From contig JBJXHG010000118.1 in the NCBI GenBank assembly GCA_046160865.1, positions 1-29,041 of the forward strand: a stretch of DNA of 29,041 nucleotides, in the 5' to 3' direction. Made by a program: the position numbers and the translations under genes. The notes beneath the pieces were generated by a model. It searched no databases. It saw only the letters and a program-made list of their open reading frames with translations, and was not told the DNA's origin. Below are positions 14,680 to 21,874 of the stretch, piece after piece. Numbering within the stretch: position 1 is the first letter of the stretch; each line of letters starts with the position of its first letter. Origin of the DNA: JBJXHG01 sp046160865 (GTDB lineage: Bacteria; Planctomycetota; UBA1135; GCA-002686595).

Positions 14680-15246
14680 ATGAACTCGCCTCGCCGCCCC
14701 GTCGATCTCGTACGTCCCTGGCCGAAGCTCGCGAGCAAGCACGGAGCGCCGCTCATCCTGTTTCGCCCGCGCTACGACACGGTTCGGAATCCGCGCACGG
14801 ACGAAGTGTTCGAGCGCTTGGTGCTCGAGACCTCCGACTGGGTCAACGTCGTCGCGCTGACGCCCGAACGCCGGCTCGTCGTCGTCCACCAGTACCGCTT
14901 CGGCAGCGCGAGCGTCACCACCGAGATCCCCGGCGGCGTGATCGATCCGGGCGAGTTGCACGAGCTCGCCGCGCGCCGCGAGCTGCGCGAGGAAACGGGC
15001 TACACCAGCGAGAAATGGCGCTATCTCGGCTGCGTCGAGCCCAATCCCGCGTTCCACACGAACCTCTGCCATCACTGGCTCGCCGAGGACGTGGCCTGCA
15101 CGCATCCGCAGGAGATGGATCGCGGCGAGGACATCGCGATCGAAGCACTCGCGCTCGACGACGTGCGCGCGCGCATCCATTCCGGCGCGATCCGCCACAG
15201 CCTCGTGATCACCGCGCTCGCGCGCGTGCTCGATCTGCGACCTTAG
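14680..15246 (+). CDS. NUDIX hydrolase, ADP-ribose pyrophosphatase-like
   Basis: This 188-residue cytoplasmic enzyme carries a complete Nudix box at 86-108. Gly86, Glu92, Arg100-Glu101, Glu104-Glu105 and Gly107 fit GX5EX7REUXEEXGU and bind Mg2+ for cleavage of nucleoside diphosphate-X compounds. The approach sequence VVHQYRFGSASVTTEIPGG is typical of the ADP-ribose/ADP-sugar pyrophosphatase branch. Length fits that branch. The ATG at 14680 has only a weak GGGA 13 bases upstream; a TACTGT hexamer at 14653-14658 might be its -10 element. Its TAG stop is part of the repeat terminus TAGCAGCCCGTGG. It is divergent from the EamA gene, sharing about 60 bases of upstream DNA. The substrate is inferred. 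Confidence 0.88.
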   Translation: MNSPRRPVDLVRPWPKLASKHGAPLILFRPRYDTVRNPRTDEVFERLVLETSDWVNVVALTPERRLVVVHQYRFGSASVTTEIPGGVIDPGELHELAARRELREETGYTSEKWRYLGCVEPNPAFHTNLCHHWLAEDVACTHPQEMDRGEDIAIEALALDDVRARIHSGAIRHSLVITALARVLDLRP

Positions 15247-15264
15247 CAGCCCGTGGTCAAAGTC
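15245..15264. repeat. Solo end of the dispersed repeat (copy C)
   Basis: AGCAGCCCGTGGTCAAAGTC matches the left terminus of copies A and B and the inner AAAGTC of copy D. No matching right end is visible downstream before 15328. It begins inside the TAG stop codon of the NUDIX gene. It is probably a decayed or partial copy. Confidence 0.6.
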
Positions 15265-15327
15265 AATCGACGTGGCGGGGCATTCGGAAGGGTGCTCCGG
15301 GACCTGAACTCTCTAGAAAGGACGCTC

Positions 15328-17127
15328 ATGCGCACCGCTCTTTTCGTGTTCGTGTGCCTCGCTGCGTGCCGCTCCATGACCACCCCTGCTGCAACAACCC
15401 CGTGGACGGACGCCGCCGACGGCGTCGGCGATCCCGCCCTCGCCGCGTTGTGTCGCGATGCGTGGGAAGCGCAGATGCGCGCGGAACCGGTCTACGCGAG
15501 CCAGCTCGGCGACGCGCGCTACCACGGCGCGCTCGCGGAAGACTCGCCCGAAGCGGCGGCGCGCGAGGCCGACGAGCTGCGCGAGTTCCTGCTCCGCGCC
15601 CGCGAGATCGACGACGCGCAGCTGTCGGAATCCGACCGCATCACGCTCGCGCTGCTCGAGGCCGATTGGCGCATCGCGGTCGAGCTGCACGAGCTGCGCA
15701 TCGACGAGAGCTCGTGGAACCTCGACACGCAGCGCGGGATCCAGGTGAGCTACCTGAACCTGACCGAAGATCAACCGATCGCGACGGCGCGCGAGCGCGC
15801 GCAGCTCCTGGAGCGCTGGAGCGCGATGCCGGACCGCATCGACCAGGCGCGCGCGAACCTCGCCCGCGGACTCGCCGCCGGACGCGTGACGTCGAAGAAC
15901 GCCGCCGTCGAAGTGCTCGAGCAGCTCGAGCGCTTGCTTTCGACGCCGGTCGAGAAGAGTCCGCTCGTCGCGCGCGCGGCGGCGGCCGACCTGCGCGGCG
16001 CGGAGCGCGACGCATTCGTCCGCTCCGTCACCGAGGTCGTCGCTGCGCGCATCTATCCCTCGTTCGCGCGCTACCGCGACTTCGTGCGCGACGAGATCCT
16101 GCCGCGCGCGCGCAGCGACGAGCAGCCGGGCGTCGTGCACGTTGCGGGCGGGCGCGAGCTCTATCGGCTCGAGATCGCGCGGCACACCTCGCTCGATCTG
16201 TCGCCGCAGCAGATCCACGACTTCGGGCTCGCGGAGGTCGCGCGGATCCGGAGCGAGATCGCGAAGCTCGGCGAGCGCGTGTTCGGCACGTCCGATGTCG
16301 CGCAGATCCAGCGCCGGCTGCGCACCGATCCCGCGCTGCACTTCGCCGACGCCGCGAGCGTGCAAGCCACGGCGGAAGCGACGCTGCGACGCGCGGAAGC
16401 GATCGTGCCGAAAGCGTTCGGACGCTTGCCGAAGGCGCCCTGCGTCGTCGTGCCGATTCCAGAGCACGAGGCTCCATTCTCGACGGTTGCGTACTACCGC
16501 GAGCCCGCCGCGGACGGCAGCCGTCCGGGCCGCTACTACGTCAATACGCACGAGCCCACGACGCGGCCGCGCTACGAAGCCGAGGTGCTCGCGCTGCACG
16601 AAGCCGTGCCGGGACATCACCTGCAGATCGCGATCGCGCAAGAGCTCGAGGGGCTGCCGCTCGTGCGCCGTTACAACGGGAGCACGGCGTACGTGGAAGG
16701 CTGGGCGCTGTACACCGAGCGGCTCGGCGACGAGCTCGGTCTGTACTCCTCGGATGTCGACCGCCTCGGTGTGCTGAGCTATGACGCATGGCGCGCGTGC
16801 CGGCTCGTCGTGGACACGGGGATCCATGCCTTCGGCTGGTCGCGCGCGCGGGCGATCGAATACATGGTGGAGAACACGCTGCTCGCGGAGAACAACGTCG
16901 CGAACGAAGTCGATCGCTACATCGGCTGGCCGGGCCAAGCGCTCGCCTACAAGCTCGGGCAGCGTGAGATCCTCGCCCTGCGCGCGCGCGCGCAGCAGGA
17001 GCTCGGTCCGCGCTTCCGGCTGGCAGATTTCCACGACCGCGTGCTGGAGAACGGCGCCGTGTCGCTCGCGGTGTTGCGTGCGCACATCGAGCGCTGGATC
17101 GCGCGCGAGAAGCGCGGCGCAACGTGA
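15328..17127 (+). CDS. DUF885 lipoprotein, probable zinc-dependent hydrolase
   Basis: This 599-residue protein has a lipoprotein signal peptide with lipobox LAAC and lipidation site Cys14, so it should be anchored to a membrane facing the periplasm. The body matches DUF885, a family with a metallopeptidase-like fold: HEAVPGHH at 424-431 is its hallmark, followed by EGWALYTERLG with Glu457 as the likely third zinc ligand. Length is typical. The ATG at 15328 has AAAGGA seven bases upstream and starts the signal peptide; a longer in-frame reading begins inside the repeat end and is rejected. The next gene starts 10 bases after the stop, suggesting an operon. Family function is only partly known; peptidase activity is inference. 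Confidence 0.9.
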   Translation: MRTALFVFVCLAACRSMTTPAATTPWTDAADGVGDPALAALCRDAWEAQMRAEPVYASQLGDARYHGALAEDSPEAAAREADELREFLLRAREIDDAQLSESDRITLALLEADWRIAVELHELRIDESSWNLDTQRGIQVSYLNLTEDQPIATARERAQLLERWSAMPDRIDQARANLARGLAAGRVTSKNAAVEVLEQLERLLSTPVEKSPLVARAAAADLRGAERDAFVRSVTEVVAARIYPSFARYRDFVRDEILPRARSDEQPGVVHVAGGRELYRLEIARHTSLDLSPQQIHDFGLAEVARIRSEIAKLGERVFGTSDVAQIQRRLRTDPALHFADAASVQATAEATLRRAEAIVPKAFGRLPKAPCVVVPIPEHEAPFSTVAYYREPAADGSRPGRYYVNTHEPTTRPRYEAEVLALHEAVPGHHLQIAIAQELEGLPLVRRYNGSTAYVEGWALYTERLGDELGLYSSDVDRLGVLSYDAWRACRLVVDTGIHAFGWSRARAIEYMVENTLLAENNVANEVDRYIGWPGQALAYKLGQREILALRARAQQELGPRFRLADFHDRVLENGAVSLAVLRAHIERWIAREKRGAT

Positions 17128-17137
17128 GGCAGCCGCG

Positions 17138-18163
17138 GTGATCCCGACCGTGTTCGCCTCCCTCGCTCTCGCCCCACTCGCGCTCAGCGGGTTCGCCGCG
17201 CTGACGCCGGGCGACCGGGCGGCGGCGCCGCGCGGAACGTTGGTGTTGCAAGACGAGCCGAGCGCACTCGATGCGGCCACGTGCCGGTCGCTCGCGAGCG
17301 GCGACGGAACGCACGAGCGCCTGTGGATCGTCCTGCCCGGTGCGTCGACCGCCGTCGATCCGTTGTCGGCCTGCCCCGCGCGCGTGACGCGCATGGACAT
17401 CGAAGAGGGCGCGTCGCGCCGCGGCGACGACCACGACCTCGCCGCGCGCGCGCATGCGGCGCGCGAGATCGTGCTGTCGCGCGGCACGTACCTCGGGTGG
17501 TGGCGCTTCCTCGGACGCGCAGGCGCGACGTCACGCGTCGGCCGCGCGCTCGAAGAGGCGCAACGCAAAGGCAAAGTGATCTGCGCGCAAGGCGCAGCAG
17601 CGGCCTACCTCGCGCAGTGGACGCCGGTCGAGCACGCCGACATCCTGCGCGTGTCGCGCAATCCGCGCGACGCGGGCGACCCGTTCGTCGTGAACGGATT
17701 CGCGCTCTTGACCGACACACTGATCGATACGTCGACACGGACGCGCGGCGAGATCGAGCCGCTCCTCGTCGCGCTGGCGCGCGGCTCGATCGTGGACGCG
17801 ATCCATCTCGACGGCCCCGTGTCGTGGATCCGCGGCGAGCATGGCGACCGCGTCGTCGGCCATGGCCGCGTGATCCAGCTCGCACTGGGTCGCGCGCGCA
17901 CCATGCGCGGCGAGTTGCGTGAAGCCCGCGTGACGTTGCTCGGCTCCGCGCCGCAGCGCGGGGACCGCTCGGTCGCAGCCGGCGATGGCGAAGCACTGAC
18001 GGCCGCAGAGTTCGCCGCCCGCATCGACGCGCTCTGCGACGGTCGCGCGACGACGGACTCGCTCGCGCGGGCGAGATTGCGTGTTACGCTGTGGATCGAC
18101 GAAGCGAGCCGACGCGACGTTCGCGACGGAATTGGGATCGACGTCTTGCGCGCGCGCGAATGA
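17138..18163 (+). CDS. Exported cyanophycinase-like (S51) protein lacking the nucleophile
   Basis: This 341-residue protein has a signal peptide (about 1-21). Its overall pattern resembles peptidase S51/cyanophycinase. LWIVLPGAS lies near the N-terminus, GKVICAQGAAAAYLAQW stands where S51 enzymes have the GTSAGA nucleophile elbow, and GFALLTDTLIDTSTRTRGEI (about 187-206) and DRVVGHGRVIQLALG (about 238-252) resemble the conserved C-terminal half. The expected catalytic Ser aligns with Ala153, so hydrolase activity by the usual mechanism is unlikely. The GTG at 17138 lacks a good ribosome binding site but follows the DUF885 stop by 10 bases and directly begins the signal peptide. A pseudo-enzyme or binding protein is inferred; the family assignment is by eye and moderate. 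Confidence 0.65.
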   Translation: MIPTVFASLALAPLALSGFAALTPGDRAAAPRGTLVLQDEPSALDAATCRSLASGDGTHERLWIVLPGASTAVDPLSACPARVTRMDIEEGASRRGDDHDLAARAHAAREIVLSRGTYLGWWRFLGRAGATSRVGRALEEAQRKGKVICAQGAAAAYLAQWTPVEHADILRVSRNPRDAGDPFVVNGFALLTDTLIDTSTRTRGEIEPLLVALARGSIVDAIHLDGPVSWIRGEHGDRVVGHGRVIQLALGRARTMRGELREARVTLLGSAPQRGDRSVAAGDGEALTAAEFAARIDALCDGRATTDSLARARLRVTLWIDEASRRDVRDGIGIDVLRARE

Positions 18164-18231
18164 CGGAACCATGAACTGGAGCGCGTCGTCCGAGACGAGC
18201 CCGATCCAGCGCCATCCCCGGAGTTCCCGCC

Positions 18232-18831
18232 GTGAAGGAAGACGACGTCACCGAGACCGTGGACCTGCTCCACGCCGCATCGAACGGCGACGGGTCCGCG
18301 TGGAGCCACCTGTACGAGCGCAACCGCGCCGTGCTCCAGGTCATCGTGAACCGCAGGATTCCGCCGTACCTGCGCGCGCGCTTCGGCCCGGAGGACGTCC
18401 TGCAATCGGTGTTCTTGCTCGCGTTCCGCAAGCTGCCGGCGTTCCAGTATCAAGGCAAGCGCAGCTTCCATGCGTGGCTGCGCGGCATCTTGATCACGCG
18501 CATCCGTGACCGGCTGCGTCAGGAGCGTCTGGAGAATCGGTCGCTCGACGTGCTGTCGTCGCCGGATGATTCTCAGCCGCTCGCGCGGGAAGGTCACGCG
18601 CCGCAGGACAAGGAAGACTCTCCGAGCCAACACCTCGATGCGACCGAGCGCATGACGACGGTTCTCGAAGCGCTGAACGACATGTCGAACGACGATCAGC
18701 GGATCATCTGCATGCGCTACTTCGACCGGCTGACGTGGCAGCAGATCGCCCTGGAACTCAACATGTCCGAGGCGACCGCACGCCGCCACGGATTCGACGC
18801 CACCGACCGACTGATGGCATTGCTCGTCTGA
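18232..18831 (+). CDS. ECF-type RNA polymerase sigma factor
   Basis: This 199-residue protein has sigma region 2 at about 25-95 (GPEDVLQSVFLLAFRKLPAF and SFHAWLRGILITRIRDRLRQ). A Ser/Asp-rich linker with many charged residues lies at about 100-135. Region 4 is at about 137-190, where TWQQIALELNMSEATARRHG is the helix-turn-helix that recognises the -35 element. The DVLQSVFLLAF signature is typical of sigma factors found with Ser/Thr kinases in Planctomycetota. The start is GTG at 18232, with GGAG about ten bases upstream. The kinase gene follows 61 bases later on the same strand, and no anti-sigma factor is present, so the kinase is the likely regulator. Target promoters are unknown. Confidence 0.92.
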   Translation: MKEDDVTETVDLLHAASNGDGSAWSHLYERNRAVLQVIVNRRIPPYLRARFGPEDVLQSVFLLAFRKLPAFQYQGKRSFHAWLRGILITRIRDRLRQERLENRSLDVLSSPDDSQPLAREGHAPQDKEDSPSQHLDATERMTTVLEALNDMSNDDQRIICMRYFDRLTWQQIALELNMSEATARRHGFDATDRLMALLV

Positions 18832-18892
18832 AACGCACGGCGCGCCCGCGCACGCACGAACACACGCGACCCCGCACTCCCCCGGGCTCACG

Positions 18893-21259
18893 ATGACCCA
18901 TCCGATCTCCGCCTCGCCCGACAACACAGATCCGTCCGCTCTCTTCGAAGAGTTCCTCGCCGCGTTCGACGAGGGCCGCGCCACCGATCTCGAGAGCCTG
19001 TACCGGCGCGCCGGCGCGCGCGCGGACGAGCTGCGTCGGCGCGTGCTGATGTTCCAGTCGTTGCAGGAACTGTCGGACACGATCGAGCCGCTCCCGGCGA
19101 ACGCGGAGTCGAGCGATCTCGGCGAGTTCGCGGACATCGAGAAGCTCGGCCGATTCGAGAACTTGGTGAAGATCGCGGTGACGCGACTCTCGATCGTCTT
19201 CTTGGCCGAGGACACGCAGCTGAAGCGCCGCGTGGCACTCAAGGTGCTCTCGCACAAGACGTTTCCGCTGGTCGACTCGCGCACGTGGATGCGCAGCGAA
19301 GGCCTGTCGCTCGCGCGCCTCGAGCACCCCGGCATCGTGCGCGTGTACGAGATCGGCGAGACGACCGGGCACACCTACGTGGCGATGGAGTTCCTGACCG
19401 GGCCGCGCCTCGACGAGCTCATCCGCGCCTTGAAGCAGCGCGCGGCGGCGGTGCCGATCGAAGAGATGTCGATCGGCACCGCGCCGATCGCCGAGCACTT
19501 CGAGTCGATTCGCTCGCGCGTGCGCCTCGCGCTCGAGCTCGCGCGCTCGCTCGCGTACTGCCACGAGCACGGCGTCGTCCACCGCGACATCAAGCCGGCC
19601 AACGTGATGCTCGATGCCGAGCACCGCCCGAAGCTGATCGACTTCGGCCTCGCACACCACGGCGAGGCCGAATCACTGACGCACCTCACCGAGCAGTTCA
19701 TGGGAACCGCGGCGTACATCGCACCGGAGCAGGTCGACGATCGCCGCACCGGGGCGAGCGTGCACGCCGATCAGTTCGCGTTCGGCGTCGTGCTGTACGA
19801 GCTGCTCACGACCGTGAACCCGTTCGTGCGGGATTCCCTCGACGCGACGATGCGCGCGGTCTCGCGCGGGGAACCACCGGCGATCCGCAAGCTCGATCCC
19901 GCGATCCCGCCGGATCTCGAGCGCGTCTGCTTGCACTGCCTCGAGCGTGAGCCCGAAGACCGCTACGCATCGATGGAGGCGGTCGCGTCCGACCTCGAAG
20001 CGTTCCTCGAGCTGCGCGCGATCTCGCTCGCGCCGCCGACGCCTTGGAAGCTCGCGTCGCTGTGGCTGCGCCGCAACGCGCGCGACGTGACGATCGGATC
20101 GAGCGTGCTCGCCGTCATCGTGGTCGCGCTCCTGACGCTGTGGCTCGTCGATGCGCGCCGTGAGCACGCGGAGTTCTCGGACAAGTTGGAGGTCTGGTCG
20201 TCGAAGGTGCACACGCTGCTGTCGCCGGACGACTTCGCCGCGATGTACCAGGAGGCCGGCGGCGCACTCGACGGCGCGGCCGAGATCGACCGCAGCGTCT
20301 ACGAGCGACTGTTCGGAGGCGGAGCCTCGATCGCGCTGCGCGCGCACTTGATGGCGGTCTCGCAGCGCTTGAGCGCGGTGCTCGCGGACGCGCGACGCGG
20401 ACAGAATGAGACGGCCGGCTTCGTGGCCGCGGAGTTCGAGCGCGACATCAAGGAGCGCTGGGGCAACGTCTTCGGCTTGGACAAGGCTTACGCTCCGGGT
20501 TCCAGCGCGAACGAGATCGATCACCAGCGCGGCAAGGTCGACTTCCCGGCGCCACCGCCGGAGACGGTCGTGAAGCTCTGGCGGTTCCGCGAGATGGACA
20601 CGGACGGCAACTCGACGCTCGTGCTCCACGACGGGCTGCGCGGATTCTCCCGCGGTCTGTACCGCCTGCAGTGGTTCGAGCCGAGCGGCACGTTCCTCCG
20701 GGAGTCCGACTTCCGAGTACGGCCGGAGCAACTGCGCTGGAAGCTCGAGCTCGAGCCACTGAACGCGCACCTGCGCGATTCGTTCGTGCGAGTACCTGCG
20801 ACGCAGGTTGCGCTCCAGACGAGTTCTCTCGACGTGCCCGCCTTCTGGGTGATGAACCGCCTCGTGCGCTGGTCCGATCTCGACTCGGATCCGGACCTCT
20901 CGAAGCAGTCGCACGAACGCTGGCAACTCATCGCGAACGCCATGCTCGGCCGGACGGTCGCGGCCTCGGAGCCGGCGGCACTCTTTCGCGACGACATCGA
21001 TCACGTGGTGCGCGCGCTCGGCGCGCGACTGCCGACATCGGGCGAGTTCCTGGCGTTGGAGGACCGCGGACTGCTCGGCGAGGTGGCCGGCGCTGGCGGT
21101 GAGGCCATCTCGGTGCCACCGACCGCGATGGGTACGTACTACGTCGGCTACGTACGGCGCTCGCGCTGGAACTGGGACATCGCGATGGAAGGAGCGTTCG
21201 CCTCGAATTCTGGCGGACCCATCTCCTTCCGTTTGGTCATCACCGAAATGCCCGAGTGA
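18893..21259 (+). CDS. Membrane Ser/Thr kinase with degenerate P-loop and SUMF1-like C-terminus
   Basis: This 788-residue protein has a cytoplasmic kinase domain at about 86-375, a membrane helix at about 398-418 (VTIGSSVLAVIVVALLTLWL) and an extracytoplasmic region. Catalytic residues are present: Lys117 in RRVALKVL, Glu136 as likely helix-C Glu, HRDIKPANV (Asp232), DFG (250-252) and APEQ (277-280). The glycine-rich loop is not: IAVTRLSIVFLAED stands where related kinases have LGRGGFGVVFLAED, same length but no glycine. About 25 extra residues lie before the catalytic loop. The C-terminus (about 631-788) has a weak formylglycine-generating-enzyme/SUMF1-like pattern: FVRVPA, FWVMNRLVRWSDL, RLPTSGEFLAL (712-722) and a final GPISFRLV. 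The ATG at 18893 lies 61 bases after the sigma gene. Coupling of an outside signal to the sigma factor is inferred. Confidence 0.88.
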   Translation: MTHPISASPDNTDPSALFEEFLAAFDEGRATDLESLYRRAGARADELRRRVLMFQSLQELSDTIEPLPANAESSDLGEFADIEKLGRFENLVKIAVTRLSIVFLAEDTQLKRRVALKVLSHKTFPLVDSRTWMRSEGLSLARLEHPGIVRVYEIGETTGHTYVAMEFLTGPRLDELIRALKQRAAAVPIEEMSIGTAPIAEHFESIRSRVRLALELARSLAYCHEHGVVHRDIKPANVMLDAEHRPKLIDFGLAHHGEAESLTHLTEQFMGTAAYIAPEQVDDRRTGASVHADQFAFGVVLYELLTTVNPFVRDSLDATMRAVSRGEPPAIRKLDPAIPPDLERVCLHCLEREPEDRYASMEAVASDLEAFLELRAISLAPPTPWKLASLWLRRNARDVTIGSSVLAVIVVALLTLWLVDARREHAEFSDKLEVWSSKVHTLLSPDDFAAMYQEAGGALDGAAEIDRSVYERLFGGGASIALRAHLMAVSQRLSAVLADARRGQNETAGFVAAEFERDIKERWGNVFGLDKAYAPGSSANEIDHQRGKVDFPAPPPETVVKLWRFREMDTDGNSTLVLHDGLRGFSRGLYRLQWFEPSGTFLRESDFRVRPEQLRWKLELEPLNAHLRDSFVRVPATQVALQTSSLDVPAFWVMNRLVRWSDLDSDPDLSKQSHERWQLIANAMLGRTVAASEPAALFRDDIDHVVRALGARLPTSGEFLALEDRGLLGEVAGAGGEAISVPPTAMGTYYVGYVRRSRWNWDIAMEGAFASNSGGPISFRLVITEMPE

Positions 21260-21286
21260 GCTTTCGCATCGAACAAGGAGCTGCAA

Positions 21287-21619
21287 TTGGCCACCACCAT
21301 CACGATCTCGAAGGCGTCCTCCGCAACGCACATCGATCTGGTTCGCCACGACGATGCGCTTTGGCAAGTCGCCTTCGAGATCGAAGGGTTTCTCGCGACG
21401 CGCAACATCCAACAAGTCGTGGCGGCGGACATTCGAGCGCTGCTCGCCGCTGCGCACGGGCAGGTCGACATGGTGGACGGGCCCGGCCTGTATGGCGTGC
21501 TCTCCACGCCGTTCGGCCTGGTGCCCTACTGCCACAGGACGCACACGATCTCGGTACGCGAGCAAGCGACCGACGAGCCCGTCGTCATCGAGTTCGAAGT
21601 GAGCGCGACCTACAGCTAA
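21287..21619 (+). CDS. Small protein of unknown function downstream of the kinase
   Basis: This 110-residue protein starts at TTG (21287), supported by AAGGAG six bases upstream, the best ribosome binding site in the window. It has no signal peptide or membrane segment. The sequence looks like a compact alpha/beta protein: HIDLVRHDDALWQVAFEIEG, then LATRNIQQVVAADIRALLAA, a Gly-rich turn GPGLYGVLSTPFGLVPYC, and a closing strand VVIEFEVSATY. It lies 27 bases after the kinase gene and is probably co-transcribed with it and the sigma factor. Its TAA stop overlaps the left end of repeat copy B. I do not recognise the family; a kinase substrate or adaptor is only a guess from position. Confidence 0.75.
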   Translation: MATTITISKASSATHIDLVRHDDALWQVAFEIEGFLATRNIQQVVAADIRALLAAAHGQVDMVDGPGLYGVLSTPFGLVPYCHRTHTISVREQATDEPVVIEFEVSATYS

Positions 21620-21780
21620 CAGCCCGTGGTGAAAGTGCTTCGAGTTTGAAGTCGGCCCGTTTGCGCCGGCGCAAGAAGCGAGACCGCCGGCGAATCGTCG
21701 AGATTCGCCGAGGGTCGAGCGACGCAGCGCCAGCGCGAACGGGCCGATTTCGGACCGAATGACTTTTACCACCGGCTGCT
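21618..21780. repeat. Palindromic dispersed repeat, copy B
   Basis: This second full copy of the element at 10088-10250 has the same 163-bp length. Outer arms AACAGCCCGTGGTGAAAGTG (21618-21637) and the complement of 21761-21780 agree at 16 of 20 positions. The nested 12-bp arm (21654-21665 with 21734-21745) has one change that still allows a G-U pair, and the central 8-bp hairpin (21689-21696 with 21702-21709) is perfect. Shared blocks with copy A include AAGTGCTTCGAG, GCGAGACCGC and GCGCGAACGGGCC. It starts inside the TAA stop codon of the preceding gene. Confidence 0.85.
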
Positions 21781-21785
21781 AACCC

Positions 21786-21836
21786 GCATTGCTCACCACG
21801 TCCTGCTGCGTTCGCGACGGACGTGGTGAGAAATGC
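21786..21836. terminator. Long hairpin between convergent transcription units
   Basis: CTCACCACGTCC (21792-21803) pairs perfectly with 21819-21830 around a 15-base loop. GCATT (21786-21790) extends the stem with 21832-21836 after one mismatch. It lies between the plus-strand sigma/kinase unit and the convergent acyltransferase gene ending at 21875. Neither side has a T-run. A bidirectional terminator is likely. Confidence 0.55.
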
Positions 21837-21874
21837 AGGCTGATTGCCCGCGCTCGAAGCGAGCTGCGCGCAGC

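Noticed and set aside
15313..17574. 753-residue minus-strand open frame
   Set aside because: It is antisense to the DUF885 lipoprotein, whose HEAVPGHH motif and lipobox establish the real frame.
19130..19220. Double frameshift as the cause of the missing kinase P-loop
   Set aside because: The segment aligns to related kinases with no length change and keeps G/C-rich third positions in the same frame, so substitution is more likely than compensating indels.
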